Assembly (NCBI RefSeq): GCF_000298315.2 | Contig: NZ_AEYE02000011.1 | Location: forward strand, 186,001-250,000 | DNA: 64,000 nt | Source of the DNA: Rhizobium grahamii CCGE 502 | Lineage (GTDB): Bacteria; Pseudomonadota; Alphaproteobacteria; Rhizobiales; Rhizobiaceae | Direction of reading: 5' to 3' | Shown: positions 1 to 8,897 of the stretch, in pieces | Position numbering within the stretch: the stretch's first letter is position 1 | Layout of the letters: every line of letters begins with the position of its first letter | Notes under the pieces: generated by a model | The model's input: only the letters and a program-made list of their open reading frames with translations | What the model was told of the DNA's origin: nothing | Databases searched by the model: none | Position numbers and translations under genes: made by a program

Positions 1-226
1 TCTATTGTTCGCCCTGTTGTCGTCTTCGGCACGCATAGCGGCACAAACTTCCACCTGTTCTCGCGTTTGCCGGACCAATGCGGGTGGGTAGGGCCGCACA
101 CAGCAAGCAGGTCATTGGCGCCGTTTGCTCATTTATTTCCACTTTTACGCGTGATGCCCCTCGCATCTGCTGGGAGGCACGGATACATTGCGTCGTGAGC
201 ATAACCGCCGGGCAGGAGAAACGAGT

Positions 227-411
227 ATGAGCAGATTTCGCGCTTTGATGGCAGCCGGAGCGATGTTTGGCCTTTCCGCGCGCTCGCGTCAGCGTGCGCG
301 ACCCCCCCGAACTCGATGGGTTCTGCCTCTGGCTACGTGCCTGGGGATTCAATGAATCGAGCCTGCGAGGATGGCTTCAGACCAAGCGACGGACGCTCGT
401 GCAGCTATTGA
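227..411 (+). pseudogene. Frameshifted copy of a small lipoprotein gene
   Basis: The gene begins with ATG after AGGAG and reads MSRFRALMAAGAMFGLSA, then leaves frame. The neighbouring frame continues with a lipobox-like ASAC and ends ACEDGFRPSDGRSCSY before a TGA. That C-terminus matches the one of the intact gene at 4428-4610 (ACNHGFRPTNALSCAY). The span is 185 bases, one short of a multiple of three, so a single-base deletion near 275-285 explains it. It was probably a secreted 60-residue lipoprotein of unknown role. A sequencing error cannot be excluded. Confidence 0.6.
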
Positions 412-442
412 CGGAGCGCTGTGATTCGATAGCAGCGGATCG

Positions 443-631
443 CTAATCTCGGCCGTCCGCCTTCTTGATCTCTTGCCAATGCGGATAGTGCTCAGCACAC
501 CACCATCGCGTTTCGCCGCTCTTCGACGATGTGTGCCCGAAGCCTCCCCATTTCCCGCATCCTGTGACACAGCAATAGTGGTTTATATGGATGTTGGCGC
601 CAGGTGCATCCGAGTGGTTTTCGATGCTCAT
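443..631 (-). CDS. Small Cys/His-rich protein, probably zinc-binding
   Basis: This 62-residue protein has the segment GCGKWGGFGH followed by TRWWCAEH, giving spaced Cys and His residues like a small zinc-binding fold. I recall similar tiny proteins (GCGKWG...WxCxEH) from rhizobial genomes and prophages, but know no function. The ribosome-binding site is weak. It stands alone between the broken lipoprotein gene and the glycosyltransferase cluster. Confidence 0.5.
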   Translation of the reverse strand: MSIENHSDAPGANIHINHYCCVTGCGKWGGFGHTSSKSGETRWWCAEHYPHWQEIKKADGRD

Positions 632-914
632 CGCAGAGTATTCCCACTGTCCCGTCAGCTTCAGGTGTGCGGCACTTCAACCTACACTACTTAAATATCA
701 AGTAAAACCAGAAGTATGCATGATGAAATAGCTACCCGCCGAGCTGGCGTCCGTAAGAGCGCGTCATTGTTCCACCTCGCCGTGGAAATGCTTCAACTTC
801 TCTTCCCAAGGTCCCCGCTGTTCGCCAAAGATTGCCATTGCCGCAATCCAACCTCCGTAAGAGAAAAATGGCATTCCGGCGCGTGCGCGGTATTGACGTC
901 GTCGGCGTGTTAGT

Positions 915-1979
915 ATGGACAAGAACACTACGTCTGGTTCGCAGTACCATTCTTTCAAAACTGAAATTAGTCGCGGAATGATCACAGAAAGAAAGCAAGA
1001 AACCAAATTGGTCCAATCAAGCAGCCACGAAGCGCCAAGCTTCCGCGCGCGTGTCGCCGTTGTCATCCCTTGCTATAATGAAGAGGTCACGATTGGAGCC
1101 GTCGTCCGCGATTTTCGCGTGGCACTTCCCGACGCAACGATCTACGTCTTTGATAACAATTCTTCTGACCGTACGATCGCCTGCGCGCGGGAGGCAGGCG
1201 CAATTGTCAACACTGTCCGTGAGCAAGGCAAAGGCAATGTCATCAGGCGCATGTTTGCCGATGTGGAAGCGGACGTCTATCTGCTCATTGACGGGGACGG
1301 GACATACGATGCGAGCGCCGCACCAATTTTGATTGAGGAAATGTTGGCGCATGGCTTGGACATGGTGGTGGCTAGCCGAACTTCCACAGAGCGGGAGGCA
1401 TATCGGCCCGGACACAGGTTTGGAAACTGGCTCTTGACCGCTTGCGTAATGATGATTTTTGGACGGTCTTTGACTGATATGCTTTCGGGTTATCGGGTGT
1501 TCTCGCGGCGCTTTGTTAAGTCCTTCCCTGCCCACGCCTCGGGCTTTGAGACCGAAACGGAATTGACAGTACACGCTTATGAACTCCGGATGCCAGTATC
1601 AGAGATAAAGACCGTCTACCGGTCGCGCCCCCCGGGCTCGTCAAGCAAACTTAATACATATCGTGATGGACTGCGTATTCTTCTGACAATATTCCGTCTT
1701 TTCAAGGCCGAGAAGCCGCTCGTATTCTTTGCAATAGGATTTCTATTCTGCGCTGCTGCCTCGGTGATACTCGCACTTCCTCTTCTGGCAACTTATTTGG
1801 AAACCGGCCTTGTTCCTCGCATCCCGACTGCAGTGCTGGCGGCATCCCTCATGCTGTTCGGTGCGCTGCTCTTAACATGTGGCATCGTATTGAACACCGT
1901 TACGAGAGGCCGCATGGAAATAAAGCGCCTTGCCTATCTCGCTGTGCCAGGGCTTTGGCGCTCAGGTACTCATGGCTGA
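915..1979 (+). CDS. Family 2 glycosyltransferase, dolichol-phosphate-mannose-synthase type
   Basis: This 354-residue protein should transfer a sugar from a nucleotide sugar to a membrane lipid carrier or polysaccharide on the inner face of the inner membrane. The GT2 domain starts at VAVVIPCYNEE (about residue 49), has the DGDGTYD acidic motif near 118, and ends around residue 255. Two hydrophobic segments follow (about 270-295 and 305-335). ATG at 915 has no clear Shine-Dalgarno sequence, and ATG at 978 is an alternative start. The stop overlaps the next start, so the three genes 915-4211 form one operon. Sugar and acceptor are unknown. Confidence 0.85.
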   Translation: MDKNTTSGSQYHSFKTEISRGMITERKQETKLVQSSSHEAPSFRARVAVVIPCYNEEVTIGAVVRDFRVALPDATIYVFDNNSSDRTIACAREAGAIVNTVREQGKGNVIRRMFADVEADVYLLIDGDGTYDASAAPILIEEMLAHGLDMVVASRTSTEREAYRPGHRFGNWLLTACVMMIFGRSLTDMLSGYRVFSRRFVKSFPAHASGFETETELTVHAYELRMPVSEIKTVYRSRPPGSSSKLNTYRDGLRILLTIFRLFKAEKPLVFFAIGFLFCAAASVILALPLLATYLETGLVPRIPTAVLAASLMLFGALLLTCGIVLNTVTRGRMEIKRLAYLAVPGLWRSGTHG

Positions 1980-2385
1980 ACTGCCTAGACAGATACTGAG
2001 CTTCGCTGTCGCGGGCATCGTCGGTTTTGCGGTTGATCTGGGCGTGTTGTTGCTCGCCTTGCACTGCGGCCTAGGGTTCTTTTTGGGCCGATCTATCTCG
2101 TTCCTCGCCGCGGTACTCGTAACTTGGCAAATCAACCGACACTTTACTTTTGAGCGCCGGCGCGATCAGGAAGTTCAAAAGGAGTGGTGGCGGTATTTCG
2201 CCACCATGTTACTGGGCGGGTGCTTCAACTACGTGGTTTACAGCTTAGTCGTCTTGTCATTTCCGAAGCTCTGGTTATTGCCCGCAATTGCTGTAGCCGG
2301 CGGCTCTCTCGCTGGCATGAGCTTTAATTTCGTAGGTGCGAAATTGTGGGCATTCAAACCAGATCTGATACGGTCGCCGAAATGA
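1972..2385 (+). CDS. GtrA family membrane protein
   Basis: This 137-residue protein has four predicted membrane segments and the family features QILSFAVAGIVGFAVDLG at the N-terminus and NRHFTFERR in the middle. GtrA-like proteins are thought to move or position lipid-linked sugars for a partner GT2 enzyme. The upstream neighbour is such an enzyme, and its stop codon lies inside this gene's first codons. I chose ATG 1972 (MAELPRQ) over a longer in-frame start at 1930 because the GtrA domain begins there. The gene ends in ATGA overlap with the next one. Confidence 0.85.
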   Translation: MAELPRQILSFAVAGIVGFAVDLGVLLLALHCGLGFFLGRSISFLAAVLVTWQINRHFTFERRRDQEVQKEWWRYFATMLLGGCFNYVVYSLVVLSFPKLWLLPAIAVAGGSLAGMSFNFVGAKLWAFKPDLIRSPK

Positions 2386-4211
2386 AGGTGTCAAAAGCTG
2401 AGAGGCGAACGGCACTGCTCAATAAACCTCAGGCGCCGTTAGTGGCCGCTATCGTCGTTCCGCTGTTATTCGGCTTCTATTCCGTGATCCTGGGTGCGGA
2501 TGCAAACTGGGACCTCTACAACTATCACGTCTATGCGCCGTTCGCGTTGATGAATGGCAAGGTGTCAATCGACCTGGCACCTGCTGGATTTCAGGGATAT
2601 TTCAATCCGACGCTAGATCTCTTCCCATATCTTCTCAACCGAACGCTGCCTCCCGCAATGTCAGGCTTCTTGCAAGGGATGCTGCACGGCATGACTTTCG
2701 TCTTCGTCATGGGTATTGCGTCCGTAGTCCTTCCGGAAAGGCCCATTGAGGATCGATACCGTCTGCCGATCCTGCTTGCGCTTTCGGGGTGCCTCACCGC
2801 GGTCTTTTTGTCTGAAGTTGGCAATTCCATGGGAGACAACACGACCGCACTCTTCATTCTCGGCTCGGTCTTTATCATCGTTTCAAATTGGTCGACCCTC
2901 CGAAATTGCGACATGGCGGCGGCGATGCTCCTCGTGACCGCTGGCTTGTTGGCTGGCCTCAGCATGGGGCTGAAGCTGACAAACGTCGTCCCTGCGTTTT
3001 CGATCTGTGTCGCCTTATTGTTCAGCGGCCGTGGTACGTTGACCCTGCGATTGTGGTTGTCGATTGGTTTCGGCGTCGCTGCAATAATTGGCTTCGCCAT
3101 AACGGGTGCCCACTGGATGATACGGTTGGCACAAGAATTCGGTAATCCGCTCTTTCCACAATTCAGCAACGTCTTTCCGCACCCGCTTGTTGCGCCAGTC
3201 GGCGTCGCCGACATGCGTTGGCGCCCGCAAGGCCTCCTCGAGACGTTTTTTTGGCCGTTCATTTTCTCCGTAAACCCTCGCAGAGTTGGCGAGCTGCCAC
3301 TTAGGCAAATTATCTGGCCCATCGTCTATATGACGTTCTGGATCTGGACGCTGCGAAAGCTCTGGGCTCGGTACCTTGGTGCGACGCCCACTCTTAGACC
3401 CGAGGCATCGTTCCTGCTACTCTTCATCGCGACAGCTTATCTGCTGTGGATGCAACTCTTTAGCATCTCCAGATACATGGTGTCGTTTGAAGTCCTTTTG
3501 CCGCTTGCGTTGTTCATCCTTCTGACACAGCTGCGTCCCTATACATATGCGCGTCGCACAGCCAAATGGTTGTTGGTTGCCGCAGCTGCGGTTGTTCTGA
3601 CGGCCGGAGCTCGTACCTGGGGCCATGAGGGATGGGGAGACCCGCTATACCACGCAGAAGCCCCGGCGCTGCCTGATCCCACTCGCGCGACCGTTCTCCT
3701 GGCAAGCGCCCAAAAACCGCTGGGTTGGCTGGTCAGTCTTTTTCACCCTGAGATCGCCTTTGTCGGCCTGGCGACCGCTTTTCCCGCTGCTCCAGCCTAC
3801 AACGAAAAGGCCCAGGAGATTGCACGGGGACGCGGCGGCCCGATCTTTGTAATCACGGACGGTGAAGATAACACCCGTGCCTCCGATATGGCCTTTTACG
3901 ATGACCTTGCACGTCGGATAAAGTTGACGGCGAGCCCCAAGGGCTGCGGCTTTCTCCGGTCCATCGTCTCGCAGTTGCGCCTGCGTGCAGATGTTGTCGC
4001 CTCGGAGGCCGACGATGCCGCGTGCCGCCTTGACGTGCCGCAATCGAGGAAGGTCGATGTTGGCGCCTCGGAGCGGGCACGTCGCGAGCAGGCTGGTCAG
4101 ATCGTTGCTCAGGCAGGATTCACCCTGGATCCCGAGAGTTGCACCGTATTCACGGCGGGGATCGGCAGCGGTTCGCATCGATACCAATTGTGCAGGGCGA
4201 TGCTGCCTTGA
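2382..4211 (+). CDS. Large polytopic membrane protein, GT-C-like glycosyltransferase candidate
   Basis: This 609-residue protein has about ten hydrophobic segments. Near its N-terminus, after the first membrane helix, it carries an acidic loop (GADANWDLYNYHVY). This layout resembles GT-C enzymes, which use lipid-linked sugars in the periplasm and put acidic residues in the first periplasmic loop. The C-terminal 130 residues are soluble and contain several cysteines. It is the last gene of a GT2-GtrA-membrane-protein set, the arrangement seen for addition of a side-chain sugar to a surface polymer. The start is ATGA-coupled to gtrA. The specific family is not recognised, so the role is inference. 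Confidence 0.6.
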   Translation: MKVSKAERRTALLNKPQAPLVAAIVVPLLFGFYSVILGADANWDLYNYHVYAPFALMNGKVSIDLAPAGFQGYFNPTLDLFPYLLNRTLPPAMSGFLQGMLHGMTFVFVMGIASVVLPERPIEDRYRLPILLALSGCLTAVFLSEVGNSMGDNTTALFILGSVFIIVSNWSTLRNCDMAAAMLLVTAGLLAGLSMGLKLTNVVPAFSICVALLFSGRGTLTLRLWLSIGFGVAAIIGFAITGAHWMIRLAQEFGNPLFPQFSNVFPHPLVAPVGVADMRWRPQGLLETFFWPFIFSVNPRRVGELPLRQIIWPIVYMTFWIWTLRKLWARYLGATPTLRPEASFLLLFIATAYLLWMQLFSISRYMVSFEVLLPLALFILLTQLRPYTYARRTAKWLLVAAAAVVLTAGARTWGHEGWGDPLYHAEAPALPDPTRATVLLASAQKPLGWLVSLFHPEIAFVGLATAFPAAPAYNEKAQEIARGRGGPIFVITDGEDNTRASDMAFYDDLARRIKLTASPKGCGFLRSIVSQLRLRADVVASEADDAACRLDVPQSRKVDVGASERARREQAGQIVAQAGFTLDPESCTVFTAGIGSGSHRYQLCRAMLP

Positions 4212-4427
4212 CGTAACGGAGTGGCGGTAACCATCTCCAGCTCTTCCTTCGGCGTTGGCTAAACGCAATTCTCTGTTGGAGGGCGCGATCCTGCGAGGAA
4301 CGCTCTCATACCGGAAGCTAGAATCCCTCTTCCTCAGTGCCGCGAGCTGTGGAGCAGGAGGGCTCGCCCGATAGATATTGGGGCGGTAGATTGTCCCCCA
4401 CGTAGTTCACTATGCGAGGAGATACAG

Positions 4428-4610
4428 ATGAGCAAATTTCCGACTCTCGTAGTGGCCGGAGTGCTGATCGGGCTGACCGCGATTGCTTCGGCTTGTACGA
4501 CCCAGCAAAATTCAAATCGACCTGATTTCCAATACCAACCACGGCATTCCGTGAATCCCGCCTGCAACCATGGCTTCAGACCGACCAACGCGCTCTCCTG
4601 CGCCTACTAA
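4428..4610 (+). CDS. Small lipoprotein with conserved Cys-rich C-terminus
   Basis: This 60-residue protein has a good GAGGAG ribosome-binding site, an N-terminal hydrophobic signal and a lipobox-like ASAC at residues 20-23, followed by CTTQQ. The last 18 residues (CNHGFRPTNALSC) match the end of the frameshifted gene at 227-411. It is predicted to be exported and lipid-anchored; its role is unknown. The two copies flank the glycosylation operon. Confidence 0.65.
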   Translation: MSKFPTLVVAGVLIGLTAIASACTTQQNSNRPDFQYQPRHSVNPACNHGFRPTNALSCAY

Positions 4611-4944
4611 CGGGCGAGTACTCGGCTTTTGTTCCTGCCGATTACCAAAAGTAGCCCCGTATGGTCACCAGCGCGGCCGGTGTTGGAGATCCGTTGGTCC
4701 GCTTGCCTATTGCCATCGCCTTGGGACAAGTTTGTCTTTCGTCGACTTCAGGATGGCGGCATCGGCCACTACTGAGAGATGAGGGGCGCGGGCCTCTGCT
4801 GAACCAGCGCTTCGACTCCAACGAAACTTCGCGCTGGTTATCACAAGGACGAGTATCGCTGATCCAATCAGCAGCCGCGCCCCGGCCACCTTTTTCCTCG
4901 GTTGTGGCGAGCGGCCAACGCAAAAACGAAATTAAATCAATATG
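4611..4944. other. Non-coding stretch before the prophage
   Basis: I see no convincing gene here. The short open frames lack a ribosome-binding site and recognisable protein features. This is probably the chromosomal sequence that originally lay beside the tRNA-Ser gene. Confidence 0.4.
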
Positions 4945-4960
4945 ATTGGCGGAAGAGGTG
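4945..4960. repeat. attL, 16-bp copy of tRNA-Ser 3' end
   Basis: ATTGGCGGAAGAGGTG is identical to 46315-46330. It equals the reverse complement of the last 14 bases of the tRNA gene (including CCA) plus two flanking bases. The match stops on both sides, so this is only the duplicated core. Confidence 0.88.
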
Positions 4961-5024
4961 TCTGCGTATCTGTAGCCATTAAGTTATTGATATTGGCTAC
5001 GAGTATTTAAGCGAAAACTGAACA

Positions 5025-5044
5025 TACCCCCAAAGGTACCCCCA
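5025..5044. promoter_or_regulatory. Left arm-type integrase sites (2 x TACCCCCA)
   Basis: TACCCCCA occurs at 5025-5032 and 5037-5044, 12 bp apart. The same octamer in the same orientation recurs just inside the other end of the element. Arm-site function is inferred from position and repetition. Confidence 0.6.
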
Positions 5045-5048
5045 ATTT

Positions 5049-5540
5049 TCAAATCATCTCGGCGAGGACGACGACGTGAACAGATTCGCCGTCGCACGGC
5101 CATGTGTCGAGCTTACCATTGCTGCCGCTGCGGACTAGTACCAGGTTGCCGTCGATCGGGGTGAGGTTTGGATTCACCCAATAGATCCTCCCATCTACAC
5201 GGACAGCGTACGTGCCCTCGATTTGAGGCTTGGCATAGCCGAATGGGAACTGGTCGATTGTAACATGCTGTGGAGATCCCCGACCCATCATGGGTGCGCC
5301 CATGTTTGGTAGTTTAGTGCTGCCCGCGCCTTCCTTCGCCTCATCAATGAGCATCTGAAGATCGGTCTGCGAAATATTTAGGAAGTCACCGAGGCGAACA
5401 AAGAACTGCTGGCGCGGTACGCCGCCCGTCTTCCACGTATTGAAGGCCTGCTGGCTCCAGCCGAATTCGCGGGCAAGCTCGCGCTCGGATTTGCCACGTC
5501 TTTTGAGTTCGGCAGACAGCATTTGGGAAAGGCGAGACAC
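5049..5540 (-). CDS. Phage repressor, HTH XRE/CI type
   Basis: This 163-residue DNA-binding protein probably maintains lysogeny. Residues 5-55 form a helix-turn-helix (RELAREFGWSQQAFNTWKTG), followed by a linker and a C-terminal part (from about 95) with PIDGNLVLVR, like the S24-type domain of CI proteins. I see no clear Ser/Lys autocleavage pair. The chosen start is GTG at 5540, preceded by GGAGGT; an upstream extension into the operator region has no ribosome-binding site. It is divergent from the AlpA-like gene at 5647, with three operator-like dyads between. Confidence 0.8.
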   Translation of the reverse strand: MSRLSQMLSAELKRRGKSERELAREFGWSQQAFNTWKTGGVPRQQFFVRLGDFLNISQTDLQMLIDEAKEGAGSTKLPNMGAPMMGRGSPQHVTIDQFPFGYAKPQIEGTYAVRVDGRIYWVNPNLTPIDGNLVLVRSGSNGKLDTWPCDGESVHVVVLAEMI

Positions 5541-5570
5541 CGGTGAACCTCCATGGCAATAGTGACCATC

Positions 5571-5623
5571 TTGACAAATTTGTAACTTTACACTAATTGT
5601 AACCGTGATGACAAAATTTGTCG
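5571..5623. promoter_or_regulatory. Divergent control region with three operator-like dyads
   Basis: Three related dyads lie between repressor and early genes: TTGACAAATTTGTAA (5571-5585), TTTACACTAATTGTAA (5587-5602) and TGACAAAATTTGTCG (5609-5623). Spacing is about one and a half to two helical turns, as in CI/Cro operators. The first also contains a TTGACA -35-like hexamer. Binding is inferred. Confidence 0.65.
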
Positions 5624-5646
5624 ATATGGACACAAAGGAGGGCCTG

Positions 5647-5877
5647 ATGGAAATTTCAAACGATAACCTGCCGGAGCGACTTCTGAAGCTTCGAGAAGTA
5701 AGGGCGGTGACGTCTCTCGGGACGAGCACCATCTATCGCCGAATGGCAGCGGGGACCTTCCCGAGGCCGTTGGTGCTTTCCGACGCTTGCGTCCGCTGGA
5801 AAGCCAGCTCGATCGCATTGTGGATCGAAAGCCTGCCGATCGCGAACGACAACGCCCGCGCCATGGCGGCTGCCTAA
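5647..5877 (+). CDS. AlpA-like / Cro-position small HTH regulator
   Basis: This 76-residue protein has LLKLREVRAVTSLGTSTIYRR followed by AGTFPRPLVLS and WKASSIALWIES. That is the winged-helix pattern of AlpA/MerR-like regulators and excisionases. It is the first rightward early gene, faces the repressor, and has AAGGAGG before ATG 5647. It may act as Cro or as an excisionase/activator; the family alone does not decide. Confidence 0.75.
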   Translation: MEISNDNLPERLLKLREVRAVTSLGTSTIYRRMAAGTFPRPLVLSDACVRWKASSIALWIESLPIANDNARAMAAA

Positions 5878-5986
5878 GAAATATTTCCGCCGGCAGCTCC
5901 GGACAATCGCCGTCGGATGCTGAGAATAGTCCTGCCCACATCATCAACACCGAACCGACCGGCTGCGGCCGGCGAGAGGAGGAACT

Positions 5987-6271
5987 TTGCGAATTCTCCG
6001 GATTGATCGTGCGTCACCGAATGGTGACGACGGATATTCGACGGTAGCGACTTTCGACGTCGCCTTGTCCGATCACGTCCGCGTCCTTGGAATGCGGCTG
6101 GTCGCCGGGCCACGCGGCTCCAGACTTGCATATGGACCGAATGCAGCCGGTGGAAAGCGTTGCGTCACTTTCTCGCGTGAAGCTGCTCTGCAGATCACCC
6201 GCGCAGCAATGGAAGCCTTGGCAGGAGACCGAAAGTCACATGAAGCTACCAGCACCAAAGACATCGCCTGA
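5987..6271 (+). CDS. Conserved small phage protein, unknown function
   Basis: This 94-residue protein starts at TTG 5987, chosen because AGAGGAGG lies six bases upstream and the product (MRILRIDRASPNGDDG) looks complete. It has a basic segment and GPRGSRLAYGPNAAGGKR in the middle. I recall similar proteins in rhizobial prophages just before the primase gene, without known function. Its 3' end overlaps the start of the primase gene by 32 bases. Confidence 0.55.
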   Translation: MRILRIDRASPNGDDGYSTVATFDVALSDHVRVLGMRLVAGPRGSRLAYGPNAAGGKRCVTFSREAALQITRAAMEALAGDRKSHEATSTKDIA

Positions 6272-8624
6272 TCTAGACCTCGGCGACCTTCGCCGCACGC
6301 TCCTGGCAAATGGCTACATTCCCGTGCCGGTCGACGGCAAGCGGCCAAAGATAAGGGGTTGGTCGAAATTCCACCCGAAGCCGGAGCAGATTGACGGGCA
6401 AATCCGTGCCTTCCCAGACCACCGTAACACCGGCATCTTGTGCGGCGATGTTGTCGCCATTGATATCGACGCACCAGACGCGGATGCAGCGGAGCACTTG
6501 CGCACAATGGCTCTCGCCCTCCCTGGTGCATCTGAGGCGCTGCAGCGCGTAGGCCGCGCTCCCAAAATCACGTTTATATTCCGCACGACAGCCGCCAGGC
6601 GGAAAAAGATCACCGGCAAGTACATTGTAAATGGTCACGACTGCCAGGTGGAAATCCTGGGCGACGGCCAGCAGTTTGTAGCGTTCGGCGTTCATCCTGA
6701 CACCGGAAACCCGTACCAGTGGGTGAGCGCATCACCCCTAGACGTTCCATTCTACACCCTGCCCGAGATTGACGCTGAAACCATCGACGGTTTCGTCGCT
6801 GACGCTGATCTCTACTTGGCCTCCGTCGGCGTCGCCGTGAGCAAGAAAGCAGAGCCGCATGTCGCACAGGCGATTGGCGGCAGTTTCTGGAGACAGGTCA
6901 ATTCTGCGGCTCTTGCTGATCCTGATCGATGGGTAAGCAACCTATTTCCGTATGCCCGGCAGGAGGCTGGGACCGGTGCATGGCGCGTCACGTCGGAGGA
7001 TTTGGGACGCTCTCTTGAGGAGGACATCTCGATCCATCCAGATGGCATTCAGGACTTCGGCACCGAAAAAACGTGCACGGCGATCGAACTCGTGATGGAT
7101 TTTGGTGGTGCGCCCACCGCGAAACATGCAGCCTTCTGGCTGTGTGAACGGCTGGCGCGGGACCCTGTTGACTTCGGATGGCAACAAGACCTCGGCGTGA
7201 GGATGACGCTTGGGTCTTTGAAAAAGCAGCCCATCGCCGCGGCGAACGATGACGAGCCCGATGAAGAGAATGACGCTGAGCAGAAGGTAGCCATGCCTTC
7301 GGTCGCCGGTCTCCCTGAGCATCTTTGCTATCCACCAGGGGCCGTCGGCGAGTTCGCGAAGTTCATCGTTGGCTGCGCTCGTTTTCCGTCGCCCCACCTA
7401 GCTCTGGTGGCAAGTCTTGCGTTCACTGCTGGTCTGATTGGCCGACGGTTCAAAGGACCGACCGGTCTCAGGTCGAACATCTACCTCGTCGGACTAGCAG
7501 AGTCAGGGTTTGGCAAAGACGCGACCATTCGCGCGTCCGCTGCTTTGGCCGACAGCACGAGTTGGGGGTCCAAGGTGTCCGAATGGCTGTTCATGGATCA
7601 GATCCGAAGCCTCCCTGGCCTGACCAATAAGCTTCGGAAATCCCCAAGCTCGGTATGTATCCAGGACGAGTTTGGCCGGTGGTTGGCAGATCACACAGGG
7701 AGGAACGTCGCCACCCATCGAGCTGAAATTGCAAGTGCGTTGATGGAGCTCACAGGTGCGCCTCAAGGCTTCTGGGGCGGCCAAGAGAAGGCTGCTGGAA
7801 ACGTTGCGCGCATCGTTGCCCCATGTTTCACGCTGCATGGCATTTCGACGCCGTCGACCTTCTGGAGCGCCCTATCAAGCGGAAACATAAGCGAGGGTTT
7901 ACTCGGCCGACTGGTTCTAATTGACGTTGGCTCGGCCGAGCCGGTCAAGGTTCGGCGACCGGCGAACAGCATAGAAGATATTCCGCAGGCGCTTTCGAAC
8001 AGAGTTGCCGATCTCCTCGGCCTTTCAGCAGGGCGGTTCACTGGGCCATTCTTTGCGCTGAACGCTAAGTCCGACGAAAAGCCGAGCCCCATCATGACTG
8101 CCGAATGGGGCTACGGGGTGGACGACATCTTCGAAGAGTTCGACGATCGGATTCGGTCAATGAAGACATCGATTGACCCACAGTACCGCCCGATCTTGAA
8201 TCGGGTGGGGGAAAATGCTGCTCGCCTAGCTTTGATCGTCGCTGTCGGCTGCGATCCGAAAGAGCCTGTGATTACAGCGGAAATTCAGGAGTGGGCGAAC
8301 GCGGTTGCGGAGAACTCCCTACAGACAATTCTCCGCGGCGCGGATCACCATATCGCAGACAACGAAAAGGCTGCCGAATACCTCCGGGTGCGCCAGCAAG
8401 CGGTAAGGCGCGGTTCTTCGGGGATCACCATGCGGGATATCGTCAAAAATCTCCGCGGCGCGATCGATCGGAGGCGACTGGATGACATCGTCTCGATGCT
8501 TCGCCAGGCGAGGGAGGTCCATCTCGCCAAGCTGACGACCGATAGTGGGCAGACGAAGGTGCGGTTTTGGGCAGCTGAATTTATCCCCAAAGGCGCATTG
8601 ATCATCCCAGTCGAGGGTGGGTGA
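6240..8624 (+). CDS. Phage replication protein: prim-pol plus DUF3987-like helicase
   Basis: This 794-residue protein probably primes and unwinds phage DNA. Residues 15-190 resemble the bifunctional primase/polymerase domain (GYIPVPVDGKRPKIRGW, the acidic VVAIDIDAPDAD, and the His in GVHPDTGNPYQW). Residues 375-700 resemble DUF3987 ATPases, with a P-loop-like GLAESGFGKDAT and a Walker-B-like CIQDEFGRWL. The chosen start is ATG 6240 (MKLPAPKTS) with AGGAG upstream; a longer frame from 6087 overlaps the previous gene. The iteron array at 8654-8806 follows directly and may be its origin. Confidence 0.8.
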   Translation: MKLPAPKTSPDLDLGDLRRTLLANGYIPVPVDGKRPKIRGWSKFHPKPEQIDGQIRAFPDHRNTGILCGDVVAIDIDAPDADAAEHLRTMALALPGASEALQRVGRAPKITFIFRTTAARRKKITGKYIVNGHDCQVEILGDGQQFVAFGVHPDTGNPYQWVSASPLDVPFYTLPEIDAETIDGFVADADLYLASVGVAVSKKAEPHVAQAIGGSFWRQVNSAALADPDRWVSNLFPYARQEAGTGAWRVTSEDLGRSLEEDISIHPDGIQDFGTEKTCTAIELVMDFGGAPTAKHAAFWLCERLARDPVDFGWQQDLGVRMTLGSLKKQPIAAANDDEPDEENDAEQKVAMPSVAGLPEHLCYPPGAVGEFAKFIVGCARFPSPHLALVASLAFTAGLIGRRFKGPTGLRSNIYLVGLAESGFGKDATIRASAALADSTSWGSKVSEWLFMDQIRSLPGLTNKLRKSPSSVCIQDEFGRWLADHTGRNVATHRAEIASALMELTGAPQGFWGGQEKAAGNVARIVAPCFTLHGISTPSTFWSALSSGNISEGLLGRLVLIDVGSAEPVKVRRPANSIEDIPQALSNRVADLLGLSAGRFTGPFFALNAKSDEKPSPIMTAEWGYGVDDIFEEFDDRIRSMKTSIDPQYRPILNRVGENAARLALIVAVGCDPKEPVITAEIQEWANAVAENSLQTILRGADHHIADNEKAAEYLRVRQQAVRRGSSGITMRDIVKNLRGAIDRRRLDDIVSMLRQAREVHLAKLTTDSGQTKVRFWAAEFIPKGALIIPVEGG

Positions 8625-8653
8625 AAGACCGGGTTCAAGGACGGGTATGAGCA

Positions 8654-8806
8654 TGGGGGAAGACTGGGTGCAATCTTAGTCGCTCAGGAAATTCAGTGGT
8701 GATTTCACCCCAGTCTTCACCCACCCTTCACCCCAGTCTTGCACCCACCCTTTACCCCACTCTTGCGTTTAAAAAATACAATAAAAACAATAACATATAT
8801 AAGGAT
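8654..8806. repeat. Iteron-like repeats plus AT-rich tract, candidate phage origin
   Basis: Near-identical direct repeats begin at 8704 (23 bp), 8727 (24 bp) and 8751 (17 bp, degenerate), each with the core CACCCCAGTCTT or a one- to two-base variant. An inverted copy of the core (AAGACTGGGTGCAA) lies at 8659-8672. A very AT-rich stretch of about 40 bp follows from 8768. Iterons beside an AT-rich unwinding tract, directly after the primase gene, is the layout of a replication origin. Confidence 0.6.
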
Positions 8807-8897
8807 GGGTACAACAGTACTGGGGGTACGTCCCCGGAGAGGTTTTAACGGCACAAAAACGCAACGCACTCACGCGCGCGAAGGAGGGAAGACACTG

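Noticed and set aside
2591-3322. 243-codon minus-strand frame in the large membrane protein gene
   Set aside because: Arg/Pro-rich composition typical of an antisense shadow; the sense gene is coupled to gtrA.
4661-4945. 94-codon plus-strand frame left of attL
   Set aside because: No ribosome-binding site and irregular composition; opposing frames are equally long.
8704-8767. Short repeats considered as CRISPR array
   Set aside because: The repeats are directly adjacent with no spacers of constant length and no cas genes are near; an iteron array explains them better.
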